Below, piece by piece: positions 24,167-33,212 of a DNA stretch of 64,000 nucleotides. The notes below the pieces were generated by a model, which worked only from the letters and a program-made list of their open reading frames with translations, ran no database searches and was not told where the DNA came from. Where the stretch lies: positions 1 to 64,000 of the IMG/VR virus record IMGVR_UViG_3300028045_002201; one strand, given 5' to 3'. The translations under genes were made by a program, and so were the position numbers. The DNA is from a virus. Position 1 is the first letter of the stretch; the number at the start of each line of letters is the position of its first letter.

Positions 24167-24520
24167 ATGAATAAATCTCCTGCATTTTCTGAATTTAGAA
24201 ATCTAATGGACACATGGGACAAACAAGTCCTCCATGAGAACACAATAGACAATTTTATAGATAAAAACGGCCTTTTATTATTTTTCACAAAAGGAAAAAA
24301 TTGCTTTGGAGCACCAGAGCAAAGCAGGTTAATTTTTGCAAAATTAAAATCCGATGATGAAGATTGCGAAGAAGACGGCTGGAGAGATGAAGCATCCTTC
24401 GCCGCATTAAATTTACAAGATGCACTAAACGGTGAAGAAAAACAGCATATTTTTTCTAATAGAGACTTGAATTCTATAAAGATAATAGACAAACGTGCTC
24501 TTTACGAGAAGTTAAAATGA
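24167..24520 (+). CDS. Hypothetical protein with FSEF head
   Basis: 117 residues from the ATG at 24167 (MNKSPAFSEFRNLMDTW). The head AFSEFRNLMD is a weaker version of the tag. The rest is acidic in the middle (KSDDEDCEEDGW) with a globular-looking end. Its stop overlaps the next gene as ATGA, so it is coupled to the TnsA-like nuclease. Confidence 0.68.
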   Translation: MNKSPAFSEFRNLMDTWDKQVLHENTIDNFIDKNGLLLFFTKGKNCFGAPEQSRLIFAKLKSDDEDCEEDGWRDEASFAALNLQDALNGEEKQHIFSNRDLNSIKIIDKRALYEKLK

Positions 24521-25200
24521 CCCTTCCTTTTGACAACACTAATAAAAATCAAAGAAAGTATCAGTGTTTTGTATGCGGCAGACAATATATGTCTTTTTCT
24601 GAATTTAAGGAACATATATTAGAAACCCATGATGAAGGTCGTGAGTTTCTAATATGCCCATGCGAACACTGCGGTGCTCCTGTCAGGGATATGAGGATGC
24701 ACTTCAAGGTGAAGCACCCACACTCTCCCATCCCCAAGAAGGGAATGATGAAAGCACTTGTCTGGAAAGATATGTCTCCAAAGAAAGGGAATTCAAAAGG
24801 CAAAAAAACTAAAAAGCCTAAATTCAGAGAAGGATATTACGAATCTGCAAAAATGAAAAAATCGCTCCACTACCGATCTGGATATGAAGCGACAATATAC
24901 GAATGCCTAGATTCTTGGCACAAGGTCGTGGCATTCGAAGTAGAGCCTTTCGAGATACCGTACATCTATAAAGGATCGGGACATAAGTATATTCCTGATT
25001 TACTTGTTCACTACAAAGATGGAGAAAAAGAAGTTTGGGAAATAAAACCAGCAAACCAAACTACTCTTGAAAAAAATACCCAAAAATGGAGAGCAGCAGA
25101 GTTAGCATTAGAACATAGAGGGTGGAAATTCGTAGTTGTTACAGAAGTTGGAATAGATAAACTAAAGCAGTTGGTAAGAAACCAATTTTTAAACGATTAA
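24517..25200 (+). CDS. Zinc-finger plus TnsA-like PD-(D/E)XK endonuclease
   Basis: 227 residues. Two Cys/His zinc-finger-like units occur first (CFVCGRQY...H...H, then CPCEHCGAPV...H...H, about residues 17-68). A Lys-rich linker follows, then a TnsA-like nuclease domain (about 110-227): YRSGYEATIYECLD, the metal site YIPDLLVHYKDGEKEVWEIKP (PD...E-x-K) and a final helix. Proteins of this type in T4-like phages are head-completion or genome-processing nucleases. Exact role unknown. Confidence 0.82.
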   Translation: MTLPFDNTNKNQRKYQCFVCGRQYMSFSEFKEHILETHDEGREFLICPCEHCGAPVRDMRMHFKVKHPHSPIPKKGMMKALVWKDMSPKKGNSKGKKTKKPKFREGYYESAKMKKSLHYRSGYEATIYECLDSWHKVVAFEVEPFEIPYIYKGSGHKYIPDLLVHYKDGEKEVWEIKPANQTTLEKNTQKWRAAELALEHRGWKFVVVTEVGIDKLKQLVRNQFLND

Positions 25201-25670
25201 TCGCCTTTAATTACTCTAAATGAATCTTCATCAAAGTGTTGCGTGCTGAACTCAAAGAGCCAAGTGTCTTTGATGCCTTCCATCATATGCCTTAGACCAA
25301 TAGGAATTTGAAACGTATCCCCTTCTTCTAAAACTATAATTCCATGTTGTGAAAATTGCTTTATCTCTAATTTTTCCCCGTCTGCTGTGATGGTTTGTCC
25401 TTTTTTATCAACAGGATACATTTGGTTTTTCATCAAATCAGAGTGAACATCATCATCGCTCCACCAAACTTTCAATTCGCCCTTATGCACATAAAAAGTT
25501 TCTGTTTTAATCTTGTGGTAATGAAAGCTACACTTTTTTCCACGCTTAAAAAACAAAAGCTTTCCACAATACTTTTCAGAATTGACTATCCAGTCTTCAT
25601 ATCCCCACCCTTTTGAAACAAAGACTCTGCTAGGTTGAGGAGTTACTTCGTGCCCTTGAATGTGCCTCAT
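25197..25670 (-). CDS. Cupin-domain protein
   Basis: 157 residues. The cupin motifs are RGKKCSFHYHKIKTETFYVHKGEL and PIGLRHMMEGI, similar to type II phosphomannose isomerase or sugar epimerase-like cupins. A metal site of three His and a Glu can be traced. It may be a sugar isomerase or a small metal-binding protein. Overlaps the kinase gene stop (ATGA), so translated with it; convergent with the nuclease. Confidence 0.8.
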   Translation of the reverse strand: MRHIQGHEVTPQPSRVFVSKGWGYEDWIVNSEKYCGKLLFFKRGKKCSFHYHKIKTETFYVHKGELKVWWSDDDVHSDLMKNQMYPVDKKGQTITADGEKLEIKQFSQHGIIVLEEGDTFQIPIGLRHMMEGIKDTWLFEFSTQHFDEDSFRVIKGD

Positions 25671-26377
25671 GCTATCGCCTTGTATCTATTTTTGATATAT
25701 GGAACTACAATTTCATCAATCTTTTTATAAAGATCTTGAACAGTTCCATCATTACGAATAAACAAATGAACCAAGTCGGCACCCTCTGGCAAGCTGGTTA
25801 GCTCATTGGGATCTAAATTTAAAAGGAAATCACCTGTGTCTCCCTCTACATTTGTTTTCTTCCAAAAGTCTACCGCAGGCTTGATTTGCTTTTCAGACCC
25901 ATTGGGATCATCGTTTTCACGTTCTGGATGCCAAACTAAAATATTTGTGCCGTTAACCGAGAATATCTTGTCTAATTCATTTATGTATCTGGCATCTGAA
26001 ATGATGACTGAATCTTCTCTATTTAAAAACGGCTTATTAAGCCACACATCGCCCTGAATTTCTCGAAAGCCATCGCCTATAAATTGTAAAGATTGCCTAA
26101 CGGGCTTTAAAAATCCTGGCGGAGGTTCTGGAATCGTTTTCCACTTTTCGATAAAGTCCATATCGACACCAAAAGTGTCACAAAAAACCTTTTTAACCCC
26201 TGCGGCGAATGCATCTCTCCGGTAAGAAAGGTTGAAAATGCTGGATGAGTTGAAAGGACTTTGTATTGGGCGGCGATCAAGTATAGCGGAATACAAGTAG
26301 TCGGCAATTGTGTCTTTACCATTTTGCATCTGTCCAGCTACTCCAACAGCGGCAAAATTTAGATTTTCGGCTATCAT
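25667..26377 (-). CDS. Deoxynucleoside monophosphate kinase (T4 gp1-like)
   Basis: 236 residues. GVAGQMQNGKDTIADYL is the P-loop; FIGDGFREIQGDVWLN and VIISDARYINELDKI match T4 gp1-type dNMP kinases. It phosphorylates dNMPs to dNDPs, complementing ThyA. GGAAATTAAA precedes the ATG. The large insert rich in Pro/Asn (WHPERENDDPNGSEKQ) is unlike the shortest family members. Confidence 0.82.
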   Translation of the reverse strand: MIAENLNFAAVGVAGQMQNGKDTIADYLYSAILDRRPIQSPFNSSSIFNLSYRRDAFAAGVKKVFCDTFGVDMDFIEKWKTIPEPPPGFLKPVRQSLQFIGDGFREIQGDVWLNKPFLNREDSVIISDARYINELDKIFSVNGTNILVWHPERENDDPNGSEKQIKPAVDFWKKTNVEGDTGDFLLNLDPNELTSLPEGADLVHLFIRNDGTVQDLYKKIDEIVVPYIKNRYKAIA

Positions 26378-26441
26378 TTTAATTTCCTGTTAAATATAAT
26401 AAAATATAACACTAATTTAACTACAACAAGGTTGAAAATCA

Positions 26442-26720
26442 ATGGCAAAAAAAGTAGAAAAAACATGCAAGAACTGCCAATTATACAACCAAAAGAGCGG
26501 AGAATGTAGTGTAATAGTCCTTCATGAAGGAGAAAAAATAAACATTCCTGTTGATCCAGAGGATGCATGTTTTTTTGAAAATGAATTCATAGAAAAATAT
26601 AAACCTATTCAGGACGTAAAACAAGTTAAGCTTTGGGTAGAAGATCCAAAAACTGGCGAAAAGACTACGGATGGAGTCGTAAAAATAGAATACCCAACTG
26701 ATTTTTTTGGTGAAGAATAA
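26442..26720 (+). CDS. Small four-cysteine protein
   Basis: 92 residues. C-x-x-C (CKNC), then Cys in SGECSV and DACFF, gives a possible metal site at residues 9-43; the remainder is acidic. Similar short Cys proteins occur in T4-like phages without known function. Directly followed, 1 nt after the stop, by the Cys-rich gene, so both may be co-expressed. Confidence 0.7.
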   Translation: MAKKVEKTCKNCQLYNQKSGECSVIVLHEGEKINIPVDPEDACFFENEFIEKYKPIQDVKQVKLWVEDPKTGEKTTDGVVKIEYPTDFFGEE

Positions 26721-26721
26721 T

Positions 26722-27843
26722 ATGGCGACATTGGAAAACTGCTGCGGAGGAGGAGGAGGAGGAGGGGTAGACTCAAACTGCTGCGGTCCTTTTAGCCTCG
26801 GAACGCCTGGCAGTGGTTGGTCCTCTTGTTGCGACAACGTTTGTCCGCCACCCGTTTGCTGCTGTGGGAGCGTTACGTTCAATTATCAATGCGGTGGAGG
26901 CGGAACTGGTGCGTCAGACTGCTACCCTGTAAACCCATGCGACCTCTGTCCTCCACCTTGTGAAGGTAGCCCGCCATCTTGTACTCCGCCATCATATGAC
27001 CCGCCCGATTGCATTCCATCTTGCTGCCCGCCGTCGTATGACCCACCGTCGTATGATCCACCGTCATATGATCCACCGTCATATGAAGATCCACCAATCA
27101 CGTCCAGCGTAGCGTTGAGATTTCGGTCCATTCTGCCAGAGGGTCATCCTGATTACTCGAATAATAGGTCAAATCTATCCTATGCCTTGGAAGATTTTCC
27201 AGGAATAGAAGATTTTACGAATAGTTATATTGGCATGGAAAACAACCCCAACTATACCAAATTCGCTCGTGAATCTGGTTCGCATTTGCCAAGCCGTGAA
27301 TATATTTCCAGCGAGGATTCTTTTGAGTCTCTTGGAGCCATTCAGTCTCTTGAAGTCACTCCCAGTCCATCTGTTATTGACCCGTCCTGTTGTTGCGACC
27401 CATGTACTTGTGCAACGACTAGTGTCACCGTGACTTTCTCAGGTTGCTGCCTGTATATTGATGGGTGCAGCATCACCACTGTTGGATCTGGAGACCTAAC
27501 ATGGAACTCAGCATTCACTGCTGGCAGTTGCAGTGGGACAGTTTCTGTAAACGGGGACTCATCAGGAAGTTTATCTGTCGCAGACGGCGAGTCAGTCAGC
27601 GTATCAATCAGTGGCGTCTCAGGTGATTGCTGCAATTGTGAATTAGTATCTCAAACAGGTTGTGGAATCGCATTTGACAATAGCAACCTCTACTCTCTTG
27701 TAAACGGGAAGTTAGCGTTAAACAAAAAAGAGTACATGAAGCAAAGAAACGCCCTAATCAAACACAGAGCGGAAACGAAACTCAGAAAATTATCCAAAGA
27801 AAGAAAGAATTCTTTGCTAAACAAAATCAGAAGAAGAAATTAA
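26722..27843 (+). CDS. Very cysteine-rich protein with PPSYD repeats and basic tail
   Basis: 373 residues from MATLENCCGGGG. I count 32 cysteines, many as CC or CCC pairs. Residues about 1-130 are Cys/Gly/Pro rich and contain five PPSY units; 130-215 is polar; 215-320 is a Cys/Ser/Thr/Gly beta-rich domain (FSGCCLYIDGCSITTVGSG); the end is strongly basic (KLRKLSKERKNSLLNKIRRRN). No signal peptide. I do not recognise the family. The composition suits a disulfide- or metal-linked virion or adhesive protein. The basic end resembles the C-terminus of the protein at 52295. Confidence 0.8.
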   Translation: MATLENCCGGGGGGGVDSNCCGPFSLGTPGSGWSSCCDNVCPPPVCCCGSVTFNYQCGGGGTGASDCYPVNPCDLCPPPCEGSPPSCTPPSYDPPDCIPSCCPPSYDPPSYDPPSYDPPSYEDPPITSSVALRFRSILPEGHPDYSNNRSNLSYALEDFPGIEDFTNSYIGMENNPNYTKFARESGSHLPSREYISSEDSFESLGAIQSLEVTPSPSVIDPSCCCDPCTCATTSVTVTFSGCCLYIDGCSITTVGSGDLTWNSAFTAGSCSGTVSVNGDSSGSLSVADGESVSVSISGVSGDCCNCELVSQTGCGIAFDNSNLYSLVNGKLALNKKEYMKQRNALIKHRAETKLRKLSKERKNSLLNKIRRRN

Positions 27844-29870
27844 GTTATATCCTTTGCGCTTTGACAAATTTTATCTATAGATTCCTTTTTCATGTTCAAA
27901 ATAGATTGAACTTTTCCTTGATTTGAAGAAACATCTTTTGCGTTCTTTATCCCAGCCTTCCAGAGTTTCTCTGCTCTGACCTTTCCTATATTTGCAATCC
28001 CACAGAGGGAGAGCAAGTGTGGTTTGACTCCATAATTAATTCTTAAACTTAGAGTCTTAAACCAATCTTTTTTGTTCCACTTGCAATTCATTTGATCTAT
28101 TGCCTGCAAGACCTGAATCATCCTTGGAGCATCCCATTGCAGAGTTTTTGAAACTCCAGATATACTTCCACCGTGAATCCCATTCATGAGACAATAATAC
28201 GCATATCCAAATTTTATCTCTGGGTCTTTGAACTGAAATCTGCCGTAAGATTTTTGAACCATGCTTTTAAAGCCAGCCATGTCTTTCTTTTCAGCATTAC
28301 TTATGATTCCCGCTCTTGCATTTTCTACGTTAGCAAGAGCCATGGCCACTCTTAAATCATTGTCTTCATATCCGCCATCAAACACATCTTTAAAGTTTCT
28401 TCTTAAATCAGCAACATCAAAAGGACTGAAGTAAAACAAAGAAGCAACTGTTCCAATGGCAGTGGCTTTATAGATGCCATTGTCTTCTTTTATTGCCCTG
28501 CATTTCAAAAGCATATCAATAGTAGAATCTGCTATTTGGTCATCTAGATCCTTCGCTTGAAAGGATGCCAAGCTTTTTTCGTACCACTTATGCAGATCTT
28601 TTTTATTCTTAATCGATCCGTGGTGAATTTCACTGACTAAATGAAAAGCAAGAGTCTTGTACTTAGCTTTTTTTCCATTTCCAACATGTTCTAATAATCT
28701 AGACTCAATTTTCTGATGTGCTTTTAATCTACTTCTATGCTTTTCTTCATTGTTGTGAGGCAGAAGTATATAAACATCTCCACGAGGGTCATATCCAGGT
28801 CTGCCAGCACGCCCTGCCATCTGCCATATATCATACGTTGCAACCTCTTGCATACCCCTGTGTACTCCGAGAATTATGACTCTACGAGCAGGCATGTTGA
28901 GACCCCAAGCAAGAGTTGAAGTGGCAACAATTATTTGTAAATTTCCTTCACGAAATTTCTTTTCTACAGAATGCCTTTTGTTCTTATCTAAATCTGCGTT
29001 ATGAAACTCTGCTTCATATCCAGCTTTCTCCAAAGCCTTTTTAACCATATGCCCCGTTCTTTTGGTATGGACAAAAACGATAAACTTGTCTTCTTTATAG
29101 TCGTTTATGATATTCAGGGCAGAATTTAGTTTTTCCTCTTCTATAGACTCATACTTTCCTTGAGAAATATAAGATTCATAATGCACGCCCAAAGGACACG
29201 GCCTATATTCCGATTCAATTAAATACGTTTCTTTGCCTGTAAGTTGGTAGCTGATCCACTCGGCTATTTCTCCAACATTAGGCATAGTAGCAGACAGAAA
29301 AACAACTCTAGCATTGGGGGCGACTTGAGTAAGCTTCATCAAGCCAACTTCTAAATGATCGCCCCTGCCTGGTACGGTCAAAAGATGAGACTCATCAACG
29401 ACGAGCGTTCCTATGTCTTTGAGCCACTCATTGTTTTCAGATTTATTGTTCCTGCATCTGGAGTTCAACATCTCAGATGTCATCAGAACTATGTCTGAAT
29501 TTTCAAGCTCTTTTTTTCTGGCCGCTGTCAGTCTGTAGTCGCCTGTACAAATGGAAAGATTACAATCTGCAAAGTGGTGATTGGGATCGGTCCAGTCGTC
29601 AATTTTCTCTTTAGCCAATGCTTTTAGAGGTGCTAAGAACATGGCCTTGCCGCCACGCTCTCTAATCTCATGAGCCATGATCATTTCAGAGCATATGGTC
29701 TTTCCCGCTGATGTCTTTGCTGCAACGATGACGTTGCAATCCTTATCGAATAATTCAAATATCCGACTTTGAACCGGATTGAAATTTTCAAAAGGAAAGT
29801 TTGCGTATGAAGGATATTGCTCAGTAGGAACCAAATCATTTTGATCAGTCAGATTTTTGACTGGTGGCAC
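27840..29870 (-). CDS. Ski2/Hel308-like superfamily 2 helicase
   Basis: 676 residues from GTG (AAGGAG upstream). Motif I is AAKTSAGKTICSEM, motif II VVDESHLL, motif III FLSATMPNVGE, motif V IIVATSTLAWGLNMPARRVII and motif VI YDIWQMAGRAGRPGYD. A helix-hairpin-helix end (LLSLCGIANIGKVRAEKLW) matches Hel308-type proteins that unwind forked DNA. Such helicases are typical of archaea and eukaryotes and uncommon in phages, so transfer is likely. A tRNA-like element lies upstream. Confidence 0.9.
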   Translation of the reverse strand: MPPVKNLTDQNDLVPTEQYPSYANFPFENFNPVQSRIFELFDKDCNVIVAAKTSAGKTICSEMIMAHEIRERGGKAMFLAPLKALAKEKIDDWTDPNHHFADCNLSICTGDYRLTAARKKELENSDIVLMTSEMLNSRCRNNKSENNEWLKDIGTLVVDESHLLTVPGRGDHLEVGLMKLTQVAPNARVVFLSATMPNVGEIAEWISYQLTGKETYLIESEYRPCPLGVHYESYISQGKYESIEEEKLNSALNIINDYKEDKFIVFVHTKRTGHMVKKALEKAGYEAEFHNADLDKNKRHSVEKKFREGNLQIIVATSTLAWGLNMPARRVIILGVHRGMQEVATYDIWQMAGRAGRPGYDPRGDVYILLPHNNEEKHRSRLKAHQKIESRLLEHVGNGKKAKYKTLAFHLVSEIHHGSIKNKKDLHKWYEKSLASFQAKDLDDQIADSTIDMLLKCRAIKEDNGIYKATAIGTVASLFYFSPFDVADLRRNFKDVFDGGYEDNDLRVAMALANVENARAGIISNAEKKDMAGFKSMVQKSYGRFQFKDPEIKFGYAYYCLMNGIHGGSISGVSKTLQWDAPRMIQVLQAIDQMNCKWNKKDWFKTLSLRINYGVKPHLLSLCGIANIGKVRAEKLWKAGIKNAKDVSSNQGKVQSILNMKKESIDKICQSAKDIT

Positions 29871-29896
29871 TTCGACACTCCTTCAAATAATAAAAA

Positions 29897-30008
29897 CTCA
29901 CAGAGTCGGGAATCGAACCCGAATTAGGGAATGACCCTTTACAGATCCACTATCGACGCTCGTGCCACACGATATAGGGTATTGAACCTTACACGCCGCA
30001 TCTGTGAG
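29897..30008 (-). ncRNA. tRNA-like T-arm element 2
   Basis: On the minus strand an 8-bp stem CTCACAGA / TCTGTGAG closes a 112-nt element. Its 3' part has a perfect 5-bp T-arm (TCGGG-TTCGATT-CCCGA) preceded by AGGG-TCATT-CCCT, which looks like a long variable arm, and a T-run follows. CTGTAAA (a Tyr-type anticodon loop) is present but lacks a stem, and the middle is about 25 nt too long. Degenerate or unusual tRNA-like RNA. Confidence 0.4.
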
Positions 30009-30029
30009 CCGAAAGCTCCACCACTTCTG

Positions 30030-30329
30030 TTACGCATTCTGTCTTTTCTTCTTATCAGAAGATTTTTTGAAAGATTTTGAATCTTCTCCATATCTCCTAA
30101 TATTTTCTTTTTTAACATAATCTCCAACCATGTCAAGCATGTCGAACCATTCTGTACATGAAGAAGCGGCAGAAAGCCAGTTATCAACACTTCTTTCTCT
30201 TGATAAAAACTCTGCCGACTCTGCTTTGTCTCCACTCAGAGAATGAGTGAAACGAATCGATAGATAACGTAGATCTTCGTCAGAAAGCTTTCTGACATAC
30301 TCTTTTAAAACATTCTCAATCTTTTTCAT
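30030..30329 (-). CDS. Hypothetical helical protein
   Basis: 99 residues; helical, charged, ending in a Lys-rich stretch. MKKIENVLKEYVRKLSDEDLRYLSIRF could form a helix pair. No family recognised. GGGA precedes the ATG. Divergent from the gene at 30345 with only 15 nt between starts, so promoters must overlap the coding ends. Confidence 0.65.
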   Translation of the reverse strand: MKKIENVLKEYVRKLSDEDLRYLSIRFTHSLSGDKAESAEFLSRERSVDNWLSAASSCTEWFDMLDMVGDYVKKENIRRYGEDSKSFKKSSDKKKRQNA

Positions 30330-30344
30330 GAGTCCGTCCCTCTA

Positions 30345-30638
30345 ATGTTAGACCCTAGTGAATTTGAAAAAATAATACTTTCAAAATGGACAGAGTTCTT
30401 TGACAATAGAAAATTACTTTCTATTGCAAAAAAATTAGCAATAGAAAATCTAGACATAGATTCCTCCTGTCAGATTACAAAGCTAACTCTATCTCGTTTT
30501 GAAAAACAAAAATCAAGTTTTTTATTATGGATAGATTATACAATCCTAGAATATAAAAACAATATCACTTCGGCAACTAGCGAAATAATTTTGAACAAAG
30601 ATGGAAAAACCATCCATATAAAAACAATTAAAAACTAA
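30345..30638 (+). CDS. Hypothetical protein, 97 aa
   Basis: MLDPSEFEKIILSKWTEFFD at the start; a helical front half and a beta-rich second half (LWIDYTILEYKNNIT). Ends 4 nt inside the convergent gene. No ribosome site is clear; identity unknown. Confidence 0.62.
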   Translation: MLDPSEFEKIILSKWTEFFDNRKLLSIAKKLAIENLDIDSSCQITKLTLSRFEKQKSSFLLWIDYTILEYKNNITSATSEIILNKDGKTIHIKTIKN

Positions 30639-30937
30639 ACTACAGATAAAATGTGTTGTTCTTCTCCATTTTGCCCGATGGCTTGGTCCTCAAATATAAA
30701 CTTATTTGTATCGGCGTTAAAACTCAATCCTAAATTGTAAGCATCCATAGAAGCAGTTCTGCCGTCTTGGGTCGCTATCATCCAACAGTAATTGTCTTTC
30801 TTTACTAAATCGCCAACCTTGTCCTCTTGAACTGTCCCAATCTCTAGAACAATACCATCGGGTAAAATAAGTTCGACGTATCCCTCTTCTAAAAGATGAC
30901 TAATTAGAAGTTGTTGAATTTTTTTAGATTTATTCAT
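30635..30937 (-). CDS. Hypothetical protein, 100 aa
   Basis: 100 residues. A helical head is followed by strands (VELILPDGIVLEIGTV, NYCWMIATQDGRT) that look like a small beta fold. CAGGAGTGG precedes the ATG. No family recognised. Confidence 0.68.
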   Translation of the reverse strand: MNKSKKIQQLLISHLLEEGYVELILPDGIVLEIGTVQEDKVGDLVKKDNYCWMIATQDGRTASMDAYNLGLSFNADTNKFIFEDQAIGQNGEEQHILSVV

Positions 30938-31023
30938 GTTTCCACTCCTGTATTTAAGTTATGAGCTTCCTTCTTATATACAAATAATAAGAAAGGAAAA
31001 CTTAAAAAGAAAACAAAAGATAG

Positions 31024-31491
31024 TTAATAAAAATTAACTGTGGTAGGGTCAATATATCCGTATTCAAAGCCTTCATAAACACATCTTTCAACACTCTCTG
31101 ACTCTTCAAGATTACTTTTCATTGGCTTCCCTCCATCATCTACTAACAAAGTCCAACAATAAATTTTCCTATTACCTCTGAGCATCTCCACAAGAGAGAG
31201 ACGATGGCCGCCTAGAATCTTTTGGGCTAATTTTGCAACCAAGTTAAATGGTAAAAAGGGAGCATCTTTAGACATTACTTGTAATGTCTCTAAATAATGA
31301 TTTTCATACTTTGCTTTGCTAAAATGTAGGATTATTCTATATCCATCTATGGTGCAATCTGTAATTTTTAAAAAATTTAAATCATCTTCCCAAACTGGAT
31401 CGCCTAAAGGAAAATTATAAGGAATTAATAAATTCCCCATATTCTTCATACGATCAATTATTTCATCTAATTTAAGTTTTTCATAAGACAT
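31024..31491 (-). CDS. Hypothetical protein, 155 aa
   Basis: 155 residues, mixed fold. Segment DDLNFLKITDCTIDGYRIILHF is strand-rich and YCWTLLVDDGGKPM looks like a buried strand. GAGGT precedes the ATG and a TATATAC box lies further upstream. Follows the amidoligase-like gene on the same strand; a role with it is possible but not shown. Confidence 0.65.
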   Translation of the reverse strand: MSYEKLKLDEIIDRMKNMGNLLIPYNFPLGDPVWEDDLNFLKITDCTIDGYRIILHFSKAKYENHYLETLQVMSKDAPFLPFNLVAKLAQKILGGHRLSLVEMLRGNRKIYCWTLLVDDGGKPMKSNLEESESVERCVYEGFEYGYIDPTTVNFY

Positions 31492-31532
31492 AATGTACCT
31501 CAGAAGTATATATTGATAAGCATCTGATAAAA

Positions 31533-32609
31533 TTAAAATCTGTACTCAGTAGAGTACAGATTTTTTTCATCGTTCAAAGAATTTAAAAGGTCATTGTCGC
31601 TTAATCCCATAGATTTTATAGCCTCATCTAATTTCTCTTTAGATTGTGATCTTGATAAATTAGACCACACTCCTGGCGAATCTGAATCAAAGATATTGTT
31701 TTTTAAACGAGCTAAAAACCAATTCCTAACTTGTTCCATCCCTTTCGAAAGAATATATTCCTCGTGAAAAAACCCTAAAAAGTACAAAACTTCATCAGGA
31801 TCTAACCAAAGAAAAGATGACCAAGGATCATCACACTTGTAACTTCTTGGAGCCATTGCCCAACTTGAAACGTCTACAAAATGCAACAAAAGTTTAATCC
31901 AGTTTTTGACCAAGAAAGGATTAACGCAACCATCTGATTCTATTATTCTAAATTCTATAGTATTTCTATTCCTTCTGCATTTATGGTATGTGTTTAAAGA
32001 ATAATATTTCATAGTTCCTAAAGAGTTTATTATCTCTCCATCTGAATAGTCACAATCGTGCTCAAACAAGTCTGTTAAACCGATAGCCTGACAATACCTA
32101 TTTATTTTTCTATTGGCTGGCACTGAGTCCAAAAATACGCTTTCGCATTTGATCCAATATTTCAATATATTAGCAATTTGTGCGTCCGATAGGTCAGAAA
32201 CATCAATATGACAATGAAAGGAACATCTCGAATCTACTCCCACCGAAGTGTTGTCTTTAATAAATTCTACAACTTTGCAAACCTCTTCCAATCCATCCCA
32301 ACCGGAAAGAACAGGAGAACAAAGTTCCATTCCACAACTTGAATCCGGCTTCAGCCTCCAATTTTCGTTATCGTGAGTATGATGCCAGCCTGTAACCTGC
32401 ACAGTTGAATCTAAATTAGACTTATCAGACTTTAAATAGTAACTTCTCAAAAAATCGCTACATTCTTTAGAGAAATCCATCATTCCCAAGGGCTGTTCGC
32501 CTCGTTCTAAAGGGTTGCTCTTGAAATCCCTGCGATCTTGGGAGTTTAATTCAATTTCGACTCCAAAATTTCTTTTAGAGTCCGATTTTAATAAAAAGCT
32601 TTCTACCAT
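31533..32609 (-). CDS. Amidoligase-like protein (ATP-dependent COOH-NH2 ligase)
   Basis: 358 residues from MVESFLLKSD (32609); the frame extends to 32672. The family pattern is present: FGVEIELNSQ near the N-terminus (metal/ATP Glu), CSFHCHIDVSDLS, and RNRNTIEFRIIESDG, the R...EFR segment of the glutamine-synthetase fold. Amidoligases of this group join carboxylates to amines, making peptide-like tags or metabolites; substrates are unknown in phages. The assignment rests on these three motifs. Confidence 0.72.
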   Translation of the reverse strand: MVESFLLKSDSKRNFGVEIELNSQDRRDFKSNPLERGEQPLGMMDFSKECSDFLRSYYLKSDKSNLDSTVQVTGWHHTHDNENWRLKPDSSCGMELCSPVLSGWDGLEEVCKVVEFIKDNTSVGVDSRCSFHCHIDVSDLSDAQIANILKYWIKCESVFLDSVPANRKINRYCQAIGLTDLFEHDCDYSDGEIINSLGTMKYYSLNTYHKCRRNRNTIEFRIIESDGCVNPFLVKNWIKLLLHFVDVSSWAMAPRSYKCDDPWSSFLWLDPDEVLYFLGFFHEEYILSKGMEQVRNWFLARLKNNIFDSDSPGVWSNLSRSQSKEKLDEAIKSMGLSDNDLLNSLNDEKNLYSTEYRF

Positions 32610-32699
32610 GTTTTTTATTTTACATAATAAAATATTTGATTGCAACCTTGCTTTTCTTTGAGAAAAATGCAATAATCTAAAAATATATTGGAGAAAAAA

Positions 32700-33185
32700 A
32701 TGTTAACCAAAAAAGACCACAACTGCATATTGCTAAAAACCAAAGATAAAAGAAATTTCTTTACGTCTGAGAAAAATTTAAATTATCTAATAGAGTTTTC
32801 AAATTTTTTCAATGCTGAAATAAAGCATGTCAAAATTAAAAAAGGCGAAGTGCTTAATCTAGAAGAATTGGCTTCTGCAATTTCAAACCCAGATTATTCA
32901 GCAAACTTTGAATATGAAACAGTCGAATCAGTCCCTAAAGTGCTAGACCAAAAGGGTGTGCCTCGAAAAGAAAAAATGAGAAGAGCAGCAATCATTAGGA
33001 ACCATATAAAGAAAGAATTCGAAAAGGGAAAGACTGTAGACCTTTCGAAAGTCAAGAAAAGATATGAAAGGTATGAGTTAAGCTCTGCATGTTTTTCTTC
33101 TCACATTTCTCATGTTAAAAAAGAAATGGAAAAACAAGGATGCAAAATCAAAAAAGTTGGCGGAGGGAAGTACGTTAAAATCTAA
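32700..33185 (+). CDS. Hypothetical basic protein, possible DNA binder
   Basis: 161 residues from the ATG at 32700, GGAG 8 nt upstream. Two halves: an alpha/beta front (residues 1-75) and a basic helical C-terminus with KMRRAAIIRNHIKKEFEKG and FSSHISHVKKEMEKQGCKI, which looks like a helix-turn-helix followed by a wing (KKVGGGKYVKI). A small transcription regulator is possible. Followed by a strong terminator. Confidence 0.65.
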   Translation: MLTKKDHNCILLKTKDKRNFFTSEKNLNYLIEFSNFFNAEIKHVKIKKGEVLNLEELASAISNPDYSANFEYETVESVPKVLDQKGVPRKEKMRRAAIIRNHIKKEFEKGKTVDLSKVKKRYERYELSSACFSSHISHVKKEMEKQGCKIKKVGGGKYVKI

Positions 33186-33212
33186 AAATAAGATTCTAAC
33201 GCACCTACAAAA

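Noticed and set aside
26879-27131. Minus-strand Gly/Asp-rich and His/Met-rich ORFs
   Set aside because: They arise from the PPSYD repeat DNA of the plus-strand Cys-rich gene and have no start signals.
29897-30008. Normal tRNA-Tyr or tRNA-Sec
   Set aside because: Acceptor and T-arm are good, but there is no proper anticodon stem, and the length between acceptor and T-arm is too great.
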